A stretch of 20,225 nucleotides of DNA, from contig CAZKOT010000022.1 of NCBI GenBank assembly GCA_964554475.1, positions 1-20,225 on the forward strand, read 5' to 3'. Source of the stretch: CAJKWP01 sp964554475. GTDB taxonomy: Bacteria; Bacillota; Clostridia; Christensenellales; UBA1242. Position 1 is the stretch's first letter. The number at the start of each line of letters is the position of its first letter. Made by a program: the position numbers and the translations under genes. The notes under the pieces are model-generated. The model had not been told where the DNA came from, did not search any database, and worked only from the letters and a program-made list of their open reading frames with translations. This document shows, piece by piece, positions 1 through 7,843 of this stretch.

Positions 1-14
1 CAAAAGGAGTTATT

Positions 15-881
15 ATGTCTGAATTTGACAAACAATATATATCTCTTTGTGAAAAGATTTTAAAAGATGGAACACGTGTTCAAAACCGAACGGGAATTGA
101 CACAATTAAGATTCCGTTTTATGTAATGGAATTTGATGTTGAAAAAGAATTTCCGATTTTAGTTTCAAAAAAAGTTGCTTGGAAAAGTGCAATTTTAGAA
201 CTTTTATGGTTTTATCAAGCTCAAAGCAATGACGTTCGTTGGCTTCAGGAAAGGGGCGTGAAAATTTGGAATGAATGGGAAGCAGATGAAAACGGCTATT
301 ACAAAGGAAGCGACGGCATTGAAAAAAAATTAGGCAAAAAATTTGCTCACACAATCGGCACTGCTTACGGCTGGATTGTAAATCGTTTTAAATTGACTCA
401 AAACCTTATCGAAACTCTTAAAAACAAACCGACCGACCGTAGAATGGTTTTAAATCTTTTTCAAAATCAATTTATGCCGACAGCATGCTTGCCCTCTTGT
501 GTTTTTTGTTCGGAATGGGATGTTACTGATGGAAAACTCAATCTACTGGTTCATTGCCGTAGCAATGATGTTCCGCTTGGCTTGCCTTTTAATATCACTC
601 AATATGCTGCATTTTTAAAAATGATTGCTCATTGCACGGATTTAAAACCTGGAAAATTTTTGTATACAACAAAAGATGCCCACATTTATGTAAATCAAAT
701 TGAAGGCATCAAACAACAAATTGCAGATTACAAACAAGATGGAGACAAACCTGCTCCAAAATTTTGGATTAATCCCGAAGTTAAAGATTTTTTTGCTTTT
801 GACAATTCTCGAGAATTAAAAGATTTTGCTATGCAGGATTATGAACCACAACGAGTATATTCATTTTTGGTGGCGAAATGA
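15..881 (+). CDS. thyA: Thymidylate synthase (ThyA)
   Basis: Makes dTMP from dUMP, using methylene-tetrahydrofolate as both carbon donor and reductant; cytosolic. The 288-residue length fits the family. Visible motifs are the phosphate-binding pair R142-R143 (TDRRMVL), the catalytic cysteine C162 in LPSCVF, the substrate loop CRSNDVPLGLPFN (181-193) and DAHIY (221-225), which holds the His/Tyr that contact the dUMP sugar. The residue after the catalytic Cys is Val rather than the His of E. coli ThyA, and the region reads like the clostridial subgroup (PCV...W, RSND, NP/LPFN). An AAGGAG ribosome site at 4-9 precedes the ATG, which decides the start. The last codons overlap the start of folA (ATGA), so the two are translationally coupled and functionally paired. 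The promoter lies outside the window. Identification is secure. Confidence 0.97.
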   Translation: MSEFDKQYISLCEKILKDGTRVQNRTGIDTIKIPFYVMEFDVEKEFPILVSKKVAWKSAILELLWFYQAQSNDVRWLQERGVKIWNEWEADENGYYKGSDGIEKKLGKKFAHTIGTAYGWIVNRFKLTQNLIETLKNKPTDRRMVLNLFQNQFMPTACLPSCVFCSEWDVTDGKLNLLVHCRSNDVPLGLPFNITQYAAFLKMIAHCTDLKPGKFLYTTKDAHIYVNQIEGIKQQIADYKQDGDKPAPKFWINPEVKDFFAFDNSRELKDFAMQDYEPQRVYSFLVAK

Positions 882-1420
882 TTAAAATGATTGCCGCAAT
901 TGGCAAAAACGGCGAACTAGGGAAAGATAACAATCTAATCTGGAGAATCCCAGAGGATTTATCATTTTTTAGAGAATACACAATGAACAAGTGGATTGTT
1001 ATGGGTAAAAATACTTTTTTTTCTTTGCCGAGAAGACTGCCAAATCGAAAATATATAATTCTTTCAACAACTCTTAATAAAGATGAATTAAAGATGTTTT
1101 CGGCGGAAGAAATTAAAAAGGGTAAAACAATAAAAATTTTTTCTTCTTTGGAAGAGTTTTGGAGTTTTTACAAAAAAAATTCAAACGAAGAATTTGTTGT
1201 AATTGGAGGAGCAAAAATATATTCGCAATTTTTGCCACTTTCCGATGAACTTTGTCTCACAGAAATTAACGACAGCAAACCAGCAGATGCCTTTTTTCCA
1301 AAAATTTCTAGCAAAGAATGGAAAACAGCAGATGAAGATAAAACACATCAAAAAGACCAAATTTCTTATGTGAGAAAAGTTTATCAACGTATTAAAACTA
1401 ATCAAAATTTAAAAATTTAA
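878..1420 (+). CDS. folA: Dihydrofolate reductase (FolA)
   Basis: Reduces dihydrofolate, the by-product of the ThyA reaction, to tetrahydrofolate with NADPH. The 180 residues show the usual order: MIAAIGKNGELGK (4-16) at the start, the Trp loop with active-site acid E26 in LIWRIPEDLSFF (20-31), the NADPH-binding stretch VMGKNTFFSLP with the following RKYIILS strand, and the FVVIGGAKIYSQFLP nucleotide-binding turn near the middle. The acid is Glu rather than the Asp of E. coli DHFR; either residue occurs in the family. The ATG sits inside the end of thyA (4-nt overlap), so this is a two-gene operon. A second in-frame ATG three codons in is possible, but the first is the coupled one. The gene ends 14 nt from the convergent hydA stop, with no obvious hairpin between them. 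Confidence 0.96.
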   Translation: MIKMIAAIGKNGELGKDNNLIWRIPEDLSFFREYTMNKWIVMGKNTFFSLPRRLPNRKYIILSTTLNKDELKMFSAEEIKKGKTIKIFSSLEEFWSFYKKNSNEEFVVIGGAKIYSQFLPLSDELCLTEINDSKPADAFFPKISSKEWKTADEDKTHQKDQISYVRKVYQRIKTNQNLKI

Positions 1421-1434
1421 TAATATAATTTGCG

Positions 1435-3126
1435 TTATTTTTTATGTCTATAGTGTAAAAGTTCATGAGCTTTATTTGGAGAGGGGATGAAGAAATTGTC
1501 ATATACCTCTTTCATTGAAAGGTTTGTGTGGCTTAAACGATCGGGCAATTCTTTGTCTTTCTTGTAAAGAGAATCGGCTCTTGCGGCTTTAACCACATTA
1601 ATAGGAGTTTTTTTGTAATCCACAAATGTTTGTCCTCCACCGTTGACACAACCTCCCGGACATGCCATGACTTCAACAAAATGATATTTTTTTCTCCCAC
1701 AAATTATGTCATCCATAACTTTTTTTGCATTTGCTAAACCATTTACAACACAAACGTTTAATTCTAATCCCGCAACTTTTAGAGTTACTTCTTTTCTGCC
1801 CTCACTTTTTCTAACATCAGTAAAATCAACCTGTTTTGAATTTGGGTCAAGTTTTGATACAACTGTGCGCAGTGCTGCTTCTGTGACTCCACCGGTTGCA
1901 CCAAAAATTAATGCAGCGCCCGTGTAATGCGAAAGAGGACTGTCAAACTCCACAGGTTTTAAATTGTTAAAATCAATATTTTTTGCTTTAATAATTTTTG
2001 CAAGTTCTCTTGTTGTTATAACAATGTCAACATCTTTTCCTCTTAATTTTTCACCTTTTTTTGCAGTGCAGGGCATTATTCCTACAACTTTAATATTATC
2101 TTTATTTAGTTTTTCTTTTTCAGCGTAATAATTTTTTATTATTGCTCCAAGCATTTCTGTCGGACTCTTACATGAAGAAAGATAATTTGTATGTTCCGGA
2201 TAAAAGTTTTGAACATACTTAAACCAAGCTGGACAACAAGAAGAAAAGACTGGTAAATCTTTGTTTTCTTTAATTCTTTCCAGCAATTCATTACTTTCTT
2301 CAACTACAGTAAAATCAGCACCTAAATTAATGTCAAAGACTTTGTCAAATCCAAGTTTTTTTAGTGCAGCAACCATTTTTCCTTCATCAAATGTTCCCAG
2401 AGGTTGATTAAATGCTTCGGCAAGCGAAACGCGAACAGAGGGTGCAACTTGAGCGGTTATAAAAGATTTCCCCTTATTTTCAAGAAGCTTTAAAACATCT
2501 TCCGCTTCTGATTTTTCCATTAAAGCACCAGTGGGGCAAACAAGTGTGCATTGCCCGCAACCTACGCAAGTGCTTTCTTTTAATCCAGTGTTAAAAGCAC
2601 AACCCATAAAGGTGTTAAATCCTCTTTTTTGTTTTGTTAATGCATGGACCGCTTGAGTGTTGGAACAAACTTTTTGACAGCGAGAACAAAGAATACATTT
2701 GTTATTATTTCTCACAATAGCAGGCGAACTATCGTCAATTTCATATTCAGGTTTAACAAAGTCATTATTATTTTCGGAAATTTCATAGGCATCAAAAAGT
2801 TCTTGCAAGGCGCACTCACCGTTTTTTTGGCAATGCTCACAATCTTTATGATGCACACTAAGTAACATTTTTAAGGTGTCTTTGCGTGACTGTATTACTT
2901 TTTCGGAATCTGTTTGAATTTTCATTCCGTCTGTTGCTTTTGTTGAACATGCTGTAACCAGTTTTCCACCCTCAAGTTCAACAACACAAATGCGACAATT
3001 TGATTCATCGCATATATCTTCAAGATAACATAGTGTTGGAATTTTAATTTTGTTTTTACTTGCAACTTTTAAAATTGTTTGCCCGTTTTCAAAATCATAA
3101 CCTTTTCCATTAATTTCAATTTTCAT
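1435..3126 (-). CDS. hydA: [FeFe]-hydrogenase catalytic subunit HydA (trimeric bifurcating type)
   Basis: Catalytic subunit that interconverts protons and H2. Domains in order: N-terminal plant-type [2Fe-2S] (C33, C44, C47, C60); the His/Cys [4Fe-4S] site H92-x3-C96-x2-C99-x5-C105; a two-cluster ferredoxin domain (C144/147/150/154 and C187/190/193/197); then the H-cluster domain with L1 SSCCPAW (C297 proton relay, C298 ligand), L2 MPCTAKK (C353) and L3 MACPGGCVNGGGQ (C489, C493). The C-terminal small-subunit-like tail (about 520-563) is fused on, as usual in bacterial monomeric-fold HydA. All expected ligands are present, so it should be active if HydEFG maturases exist elsewhere. The extra C-terminal [2Fe-2S] domain of the longer Thermotoga HydA is absent. 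It follows hydB after 54 nt and has its own GAGGAA ribosome site. Partner subunits and context indicate the NAD/ferredoxin-linked HydABC complex; bifurcation itself is inferred. Confidence 0.96.
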   Translation of the reverse strand: MKIEINGKGYDFENGQTILKVASKNKIKIPTLCYLEDICDESNCRICVVELEGGKLVTACSTKATDGMKIQTDSEKVIQSRKDTLKMLLSVHHKDCEHCQKNGECALQELFDAYEISENNNDFVKPEYEIDDSSPAIVRNNNKCILCSRCQKVCSNTQAVHALTKQKRGFNTFMGCAFNTGLKESTCVGCGQCTLVCPTGALMEKSEAEDVLKLLENKGKSFITAQVAPSVRVSLAEAFNQPLGTFDEGKMVAALKKLGFDKVFDINLGADFTVVEESNELLERIKENKDLPVFSSCCPAWFKYVQNFYPEHTNYLSSCKSPTEMLGAIIKNYYAEKEKLNKDNIKVVGIMPCTAKKGEKLRGKDVDIVITTRELAKIIKAKNIDFNNLKPVEFDSPLSHYTGAALIFGATGGVTEAALRTVVSKLDPNSKQVDFTDVRKSEGRKEVTLKVAGLELNVCVVNGLANAKKVMDDIICGRKKYHFVEVMACPGGCVNGGGQTFVDYKKTPINVVKAARADSLYKKDKELPDRLSHTNLSMKEVYDNFFIPSPNKAHELLHYRHKK

Positions 3127-3180
3127 GTTTTTATTTCCTCTTCAACGTGTTTAAAGTTTCCTAAATCAATTTTTAAAATT

Positions 3181-5037
3181 TCAACGCCTTTCAATTGCAT
3201 TAAATCTACATGATTCAAAACATTTTCCGCATTTAATACAAATATTCTGGTCAATAACGTAGGTTTTTCCAACCTCGCCCGAAATTGCATTGACTGGGCA
3301 AATCCTTGAGCAAAGTGAACAACCAACGCACTTGTCTTTTTTAATTTCATATTTCATAAGTGCTTTGCAAACATGTGCAGGGCAACGTTTGTTTTTGATG
3401 TGTTCAATGTATTCGTCTTTGTAGTAACGCAGTGTTGATAAAACAGGATTTGGCGAAGTTTGTCCTAAGCCACAAAGTGAATTGTTTTTAATGTAATTTC
3501 CCAAATTTTCAAGTTCGTCTAAATCAGACATTTCACCCTTTCCATTTGTGATTTTTGTTAATATTTCTAAAAGACGTTTGTTTCCAATTCTGCAAGGAGT
3601 GCATTTTCCACAAGATTCATCAACGCAAAATTCAATAAAAAACTTTGCAATATCAACCATACAAGTGTCTTCATCCATGACAATGACGCCACCCGAGCCC
3701 ATTATTGCACCTAAAGCTTTTAAACTGTCATAGTCAATTTTTGTTTGTTTAAATTTTGCGGGGATACATCCACCACTTGGTCCACCCATTTGAACTGCTT
3801 TAAATTCTTTACCTTTGGGAATTCCACCACCCACGCCGAAAATTAATTCTTCTATTGTTGTTCCCATTGGCATTTCAACAATACCAGTGTTATTAACCTT
3901 TCCAGAAAGTGCAAAAACTTTTGTACCTTTTGAATTTTCTGTTCCCATGGAGGCATACCATTCTCCACCGTTTAAAATTATTTGAGGGATGTTTGCAAGT
4001 GTTTCAACATTATTAATTATTGTTGGTTGTTTCAAATAACCACTTTGAGCTGGGAAGGGAGGTTTTGTTGAAGGTTCTCCTCTCATTCCTTCACAACTGT
4101 GAATAAGAGCGGTTTCCTCTCCACAAACAAAAGCACCTGCTCCCAGTTTTATTTCAATGTCAAATTTGAAATCACTACCAAAAATTTGCTCACCCAAAAA
4201 ACCATATTCTCTTGCTTTTTCAATTGCATTTTGAAGTCTACTTGCAGCAAGAGGATATTCTGTTCTAATGTAAACTATTCCCTGATTTGCACCAATTGCA
4301 TAACCAGCAATTGCCATCGCTTCAAGAATAGCATGAGGACTATATTCGGCAACTGAACGGTCCATAAATGCGCCGGGGTCGCCCTCATCACCATTACAAA
4401 TAATGTATTTTTGCTCACTTTTGTTTGCACGTGCAAATTCCCACTTTGTTCCCGTTGGAAAGCCCGCTCCGCCTCGTCCACGAAGTCCGCTTTTCTTCAT
4501 TTCTGCAATTACTTCTTCAGGAGTCATTTTATTTAACGCTTTTTCAAGAGCAAAATAACCATTAACAGCAATATAATCTTCAATTCTTTCGGGGTTTAAT
4601 TTCCCTAAGTAGTTTGTTGCAATTAGTTTTTGATTTTGATAAAAAGGAATGTCTCTTAATTTTTCATATTGCTTTTCATTCAAAGTATAAAGAAGTCTTT
4701 TTACCGGTTGATTGTTTTTTAAATGATTTTCAACAATTTCAGACACGTCAGCAAGTTTAACTTTAAAATATACAATTTCATCGGGATAAACAGCTAAAAC
4801 GGGTCCCCATGCACAAAGTCCGAAACAACCTGTTTTTTCAACTTCAATATTTGAAAGTTTTCTTTTTTCAATTTGTGCTTTAAATTCCGCAATTAATTTA
4901 TCCGTTCCTTCACCAAGTTGACAACCTGTGTTTGAACAAATTAAAACCTGACGTCTTCCTGTCCATTCTTGGGAAAATCTTTCTTTAATTTCATCCAATC
5001 TTTGTTTTTTTATTAAGGTTAAATTTTTATTTTTCAT
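3181..5037 (-). CDS. hydB: HydB: NuoF-like NAD(H)/FMN-binding subunit of [FeFe] hydrogenase
   Basis: Diaphorase subunit of the HydABC complex: it binds NAD(H) and FMN and relays electrons through iron-sulfur clusters. From the chosen start it has 618 residues. An N-terminal thioredoxin-fold [2Fe-2S] domain (C34, C39, C71, C75) is followed by the NuoF core with the glycine-rich GRGGAGFPTG (187-196), CNGDEGDPGAF (214-224) and GAGAFVCGEETAL (299-311). The SLBB-type segment comes next, then the [4Fe-4S] ligands C476, C479, C482 and C522, and a C-terminal two-cluster ferredoxin domain (C570/573/576/580; C600/603/606/610). A longer in-frame start exists at 5067, but ATG 5037 has a GGAG site 10 nt upstream and an 11-nt overlap with hydC, which fits tight coupling. 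The fused ferredoxin domains at both ends distinguish it from respiratory NuoF and favour the hydrogenase role. Confidence 0.95.
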   Translation of the reverse strand: MKNKNLTLIKKQRLDEIKERFSQEWTGRRQVLICSNTGCQLGEGTDKLIAEFKAQIEKRKLSNIEVEKTGCFGLCAWGPVLAVYPDEIVYFKVKLADVSEIVENHLKNNQPVKRLLYTLNEKQYEKLRDIPFYQNQKLIATNYLGKLNPERIEDYIAVNGYFALEKALNKMTPEEVIAEMKKSGLRGRGGAGFPTGTKWEFARANKSEQKYIICNGDEGDPGAFMDRSVAEYSPHAILEAMAIAGYAIGANQGIVYIRTEYPLAASRLQNAIEKAREYGFLGEQIFGSDFKFDIEIKLGAGAFVCGEETALIHSCEGMRGEPSTKPPFPAQSGYLKQPTIINNVETLANIPQIILNGGEWYASMGTENSKGTKVFALSGKVNNTGIVEMPMGTTIEELIFGVGGGIPKGKEFKAVQMGGPSGGCIPAKFKQTKIDYDSLKALGAIMGSGGVIVMDEDTCMVDIAKFFIEFCVDESCGKCTPCRIGNKRLLEILTKITNGKGEMSDLDELENLGNYIKNNSLCGLGQTSPNPVLSTLRYYKDEYIEHIKNKRCPAHVCKALMKYEIKKDKCVGCSLCSRICPVNAISGEVGKTYVIDQNICIKCGKCFESCRFNAIERR

Positions 5038-5491
5038 TTTTTGCACGCTCCATAATTTCAGTGGCAATTCTCATTGCATCATCTCTTGTAACCTTACTGT
5101 AAATTTTGTCATTAACAGTCATAACAGGAGCAATGCCACAACATCCTAAGCATCGAACAGTTATTATTTGAAATTTCTTGTCTTTTGAAATTTCAAAAAG
5201 CTTAATGCCTAATTTTTGCTCAAGAGCAGAAATAACATTTTCAGCACCTAAAATAAAACAAGCCGTGCCTGTGCAGACTTTAAAAGTATATTTTGCTTTT
5301 GGAATCAGTCGAAATTCAGAATAAAATGTCGCAACACCATAAATTTCGCTAACCGGCTTTTTTATTTTTTTTGAAATTTCTCTTATTGCATCTTCGGAAA
5401 TAAATCCGTTTTTTCTCATTTCTTCTTGTAATGCTTCAACAATTGTTTGATTTATTTCATTATCACAACAGCATTTTTTTTCTTCGTCCAT
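5027..5491 (-). CDS. hydC: HydC: NuoE-like [2Fe-2S] subunit of [FeFe] hydrogenase
   Basis: Small electron-transfer subunit of the trimeric hydrogenase, equivalent to NuoE of complex I. It is 154 residues, normal for the family. The thioredoxin-fold [2Fe-2S] ligands are C73 and C78 in VCTGTACF, and C114 and C118 in CLGCCGIAP; C117 is an extra cysteine where Ala is common. The helical N-terminal part contains the conserved VSEIYGVATFYSEF stretch (47-60). The start at 5491 has a GGGAGA ribosome site 7 nt upstream and lies about 22 nt below a predicted -10 box, so it is the first gene of hydCBA. An unusual CCC run at residues 7-9 has no assigned role. The stop overlaps the hydB start by 11 nt. 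Confidence 0.95.
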   Translation of the reverse strand: MDEEKKCCCDNEINQTIVEALQEEMRKNGFISEDAIREISKKIKKPVSEIYGVATFYSEFRLIPKAKYTFKVCTGTACFILGAENVISALEQKLGIKLFEISKDKKFQIITVRCLGCCGIAPVMTVNDKIYSKVTRDDAMRIATEIMERAKNEK

Positions 5492-5512
5492 TGTTTTCTC
5501 CCTAATAAAGTA

Positions 5513-5541
5513 AATATAGCAAAGTAAGTTTTAAAAAGCAA
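5513..5541 (-). promoter_or_regulatory. Predicted sigma-A-type promoter of hydCBA
   Basis: Reading the minus strand, a -35 TTGCTT (5536-5541) is followed by a 17-nt spacer and a -10 TATATT (5513-5518), placing the start of transcription about 15 nt upstream of the hydC ATG. No Rex-like TTGTGA/TCACAA palindrome was seen around it, so redox control of the operon is not evident from this site. Confidence 0.6.
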
Positions 5542-5619
5542 GAAATTTCAAATATTTAAATTATTAAAAGCATCAAATTTATTTTTTTCATAATCTACTT
5601 TTATTTTATATTTCATTTA

Positions 5620-5649
5620 TTCAACTGATTTTGAAAATTTGAATAAAAT
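5620..5649 (+). promoter_or_regulatory. Weak candidate promoter for dapA
   Basis: TTCAAC (5620-5625), an 18-nt spacer and TAAAAT (5644-5649) lie 30 nt before the dapA start, and an AAGGAG ribosome site (5667-5672) sits between. The match is only fair in such A+T-rich DNA, so the assignment is tentative. Confidence 0.33.
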
Positions 5650-5678
5650 GTTATTGAAGTAATAAAAAGGAGAATAAA

Positions 5679-6572
5679 ATGATTTTTAAGGGCAGTTGCA
5701 CAGCAATGATAACACCTTTTACTAAAGATAGAAGTAAAATAGATTTTAAAAATTTCAAAAAGCAAATAGATTTTCAAATTAAAAACAAAACAGATGCATT
5801 ACTTATTTTAGGAACAACGGGGGAGGCATCAACAATTTCAAAAGAGGAAAAAATTGAAATTGTAAAATTTGTTTCAAATTACCTAAAGGGAAGAATTCCT
5901 CTTATTGTTGGAGTTGGCAATAATTCAACTGAAGAAACAATTAAAAATGTAATGCTTTTCAATAAAGAAAAAATTGATGCCTATTTAATTGTAACGCCTT
6001 ATTATAATAAATGCACTCAAGGTGGATTAATTGAACATTATACATCAATTGCAAATCAAAGTGCATTGCCGATTATTATGTATAATGTTCCTGGCAGAAC
6101 GGGAGTTAATATGAGTGCTAAAACGGTCAAAACGCTTTCGGAAAATTCAAAAATTGTAGGAATAAAAGAAGCAAGTGGAAATATTTCGCAAATTTCAGAA
6201 ATTATTTCTATTTGCCCACCGAATTTTTCTATTTACAGTGGAGATGATGGAATAACTTTACCAGTTTTGGCGCTTGGGGGAAAGGGGATTATTTCTGTTG
6301 CAAGCAATGTTGTTCCTTTTAAAATTGCCCAACTTTGTCGAAATTTTTTTGATGGAAAAATTGAACAAGCAAAAACAATTCAATTTTTGATTAATCCATT
6401 AGTTAATGCACTTTTTCTTGAAGTAAATCCTATTCCAGTTAAAAAAGCAATGCAACTGTTGAAATTAGACAGTGGTGCTTTAAGATTACCACTTATTGAA
6501 ATTACTAAAACATCTCTTAAAGAATTGAAAAACCAAATGGAAAAATTAGGAGTTGTTTCAAATAAAAAATAA
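5679..6572 (+). CDS. dapA: 4-hydroxy-tetrahydrodipicolinate synthase (DapA)
   Basis: Condenses pyruvate with aspartate semialdehyde, the first committed step to diaminopimelate and lysine; a cytosolic TIM-barrel aldolase. It is 297 residues, the usual size. Visible family residues are the GTTGEAST loop (45-52) with the Thr pair that organises the active site, Y135 in MYNVPGRTG (134-142) with R140 binding the substrate carboxylate, and the Schiff-base lysine K163 in GIKEASGN (161-168); YSGDD follows downstream. Having Tyr, Arg and Lys together favours true DapA over N-acetylneuraminate lyase or other DapA-like aldolases. AAGGAG lies 6 nt before the ATG. It stands alone with no other lysine-pathway gene beside it, divergent from hydCBA and convergent with dinB (stops 7 nt apart, no terminator seen). 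Confidence 0.92.
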   Translation: MIFKGSCTAMITPFTKDRSKIDFKNFKKQIDFQIKNKTDALLILGTTGEASTISKEEKIEIVKFVSNYLKGRIPLIVGVGNNSTEETIKNVMLFNKEKIDAYLIVTPYYNKCTQGGLIEHYTSIANQSALPIIMYNVPGRTGVNMSAKTVKTLSENSKIVGIKEASGNISQISEIISICPPNFSIYSGDDGITLPVLALGGKGIISVASNVVPFKIAQLCRNFFDGKIEQAKTIQFLINPLVNALFLEVNPIPVKKAMQLLKLDSGALRLPLIEITKTSLKELKNQMEKLGVVSNKK

Positions 6573-6579
6573 TAATACA

Positions 6580-7764
6580 TCATGTAGATAAAAAGTCGGA
6601 ATTAAGATTACTCGCAATAGATATTGCTTTACTTCCGTATTTATCTCTAACGGCATCTAAACCATAGCCCAAATTTTGTTTTTTCTTGTTTTCAAAAAGT
6701 GATGTTTGCGATGAGGAACTTTCTGAAATTAAACCCGAGCAACTTATGCGGATAGAGCGTACTTTTTCTTTATACTGCCAAAAACTGTCAATAAGATTCA
6801 TTACTTCCTCTGCAATAATATTTGCCGAACTTGTAGGAAAATCAATTTTTTTACTATGTCCTTCGTGAATAAAATTTATCGTTTTTAGTGTTACATGAAC
6901 ATTTGTTGTTAAAAAAGCGTGCTTACGAAGACGAGAGGCAATTTTTTCACTTAAGTAAGCAACGGTTGCTGAAACTTCATCTCTTGAAATAATGTCAACA
7001 ATTGTTGTTGTTCCATTGCCAATGCTTTTTGGCGGTGGTACATATGAAAGTACTTCATCATTATCATTTCCCAAAAGTTTTTCTTTTAATTCCAAGCCCA
7101 CTTTTCCATATTTTTTTAAAAGAACATCATTTTCAACTTCTACATAATCACCTAACACAAAAATATTAAGTCTATTTAAAGATTTTTTTAATTGACGACC
7201 AATTCCAAGTAAAACTTCAATCGGCATGGGGTAAACAATTTTTTTAAAATCTTTTTTTGAAATTATCGTTATTGCATCGGGTTTTTTCAAATCACTTCCT
7301 AATTTTGCAAATAATTTACAAAAACTAACTCCAATTGAAACAGTAATTTTTAATTCTTTTTTAACTTTTTCTCGTATTTCTTCGGCAATTTTTTCTCCAC
7401 TTCCAAATAGGCGTAGACTATTTGTTACATCTAGCCAACATTCATCAATGCCGAAAGATTCCACTTTGTCGGTATAAAATTCGTAAATTTTTCTTAATTT
7501 TTTACTGTATTCTTCGTACAGTTCGTAGTGTGGGGGTAAGCAAATTAATTCTGGGCATTTTTGTTTTGCTTGCCAAATCACTTCACCAGTTTGAATTCCA
7601 AATTTTTTTGCTATTTCGTTTTTGGCAAGAATTATTCCCGTTCGCTTTTTGGGATTTCCTGCAACGGCTACCGGTTTATTTTTTAAATCGGGGAGAGAAG
7701 CAACTTCAACCGAAGCAAAAAAACTATTTGCATCGCAATGTAGAATAACACGCTCTGATTTCAT
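6580..7764 (-). CDS. dinB: Y-family DNA polymerase (DNA polymerase IV / DinB type)
   Basis: Error-prone translesion polymerase. The 394 residues open with the palm motif ILHCDANSFFASVE (7-20): D11 is a metal ligand and F16 matches the sugar steric-gate position. The second catalytic pair is D107-E108 in SFGIDECWLDVT (103-114). Helix-hairpin-helix and little-finger regions follow. Near the C-terminus QTSLF (353-357) fits the sliding-clamp-binding pentapeptide, and LDAVRDKYGSKAI resembles the tail of the Firmicutes PolY/UvrX-type branch, so it could be called either DinB or UvrX-like. The start has AGGAGG 9 nt upstream and a strong promoter beyond it. No LexA-type box was recognised by eye. Convergent with dapA. 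Confidence 0.9.
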   Translation of the reverse strand: MKSERVILHCDANSFFASVEVASLPDLKNKPVAVAGNPKKRTGIILAKNEIAKKFGIQTGEVIWQAKQKCPELICLPPHYELYEEYSKKLRKIYEFYTDKVESFGIDECWLDVTNSLRLFGSGEKIAEEIREKVKKELKITVSIGVSFCKLFAKLGSDLKKPDAITIISKKDFKKIVYPMPIEVLLGIGRQLKKSLNRLNIFVLGDYVEVENDVLLKKYGKVGLELKEKLLGNDNDEVLSYVPPPKSIGNGTTTIVDIISRDEVSATVAYLSEKIASRLRKHAFLTTNVHVTLKTINFIHEGHSKKIDFPTSSANIIAEEVMNLIDSFWQYKEKVRSIRISCSGLISESSSSQTSLFENKKKQNLGYGLDAVRDKYGSKAISIASNLNSDFLST

Positions 7765-7793
7765 TTGATTTACCCTCCTTTTTTGTTTATAAT
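7765..7793 (+). promoter_or_regulatory. Promoter of the deaminase-tex unit
   Basis: TTGATT (-35, 7765-7770), a 17-nt spacer and a consensus TATAAT (-10, 7788-7793). Transcription would begin near 7800, leaving about 43 nt of leader before the GTG chosen for the deaminase. The -10 overlaps that of the opposing dinB promoter. Confidence 0.65.
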
Positions 7794-7817
7794 AATTACA
7801 ATTGTTAATTAGGTCAA
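7789..7817 (-). promoter_or_regulatory. Promoter of dinB
   Basis: On the minus strand, TTGACC (-35, 7812-7817), a 17-nt spacer and TATTAT (-10, 7789-7794). Transcription would start near 7782, about 18 nt before the dinB ATG, with AGGAGG in the leader. It shares its -10 base pairs with the plus-strand promoter. Confidence 0.65.
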
Positions 7818-7843
7818 TAAAATTAATAGGAAATCAATATATT

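Noticed and set aside
3123..3350. A 75-codon open frame between hydB and hydA on the minus strand
   Set aside because: It is the shifted frame of the hydB ferredoxin end, has no ribosome site and no recognisable sequence.
5492..5678. Rex or Fur operator in the hydC-dapA spacer
   Set aside because: No palindrome close to either consensus was found; GAAATTTC is too short and common here to count.
7802..7843. TTG at 7802 as the deaminase start
   Set aside because: It lies at the predicted transcription start with no ribosome site, and adds residues not typical of the family; GTG 7844 fits better.
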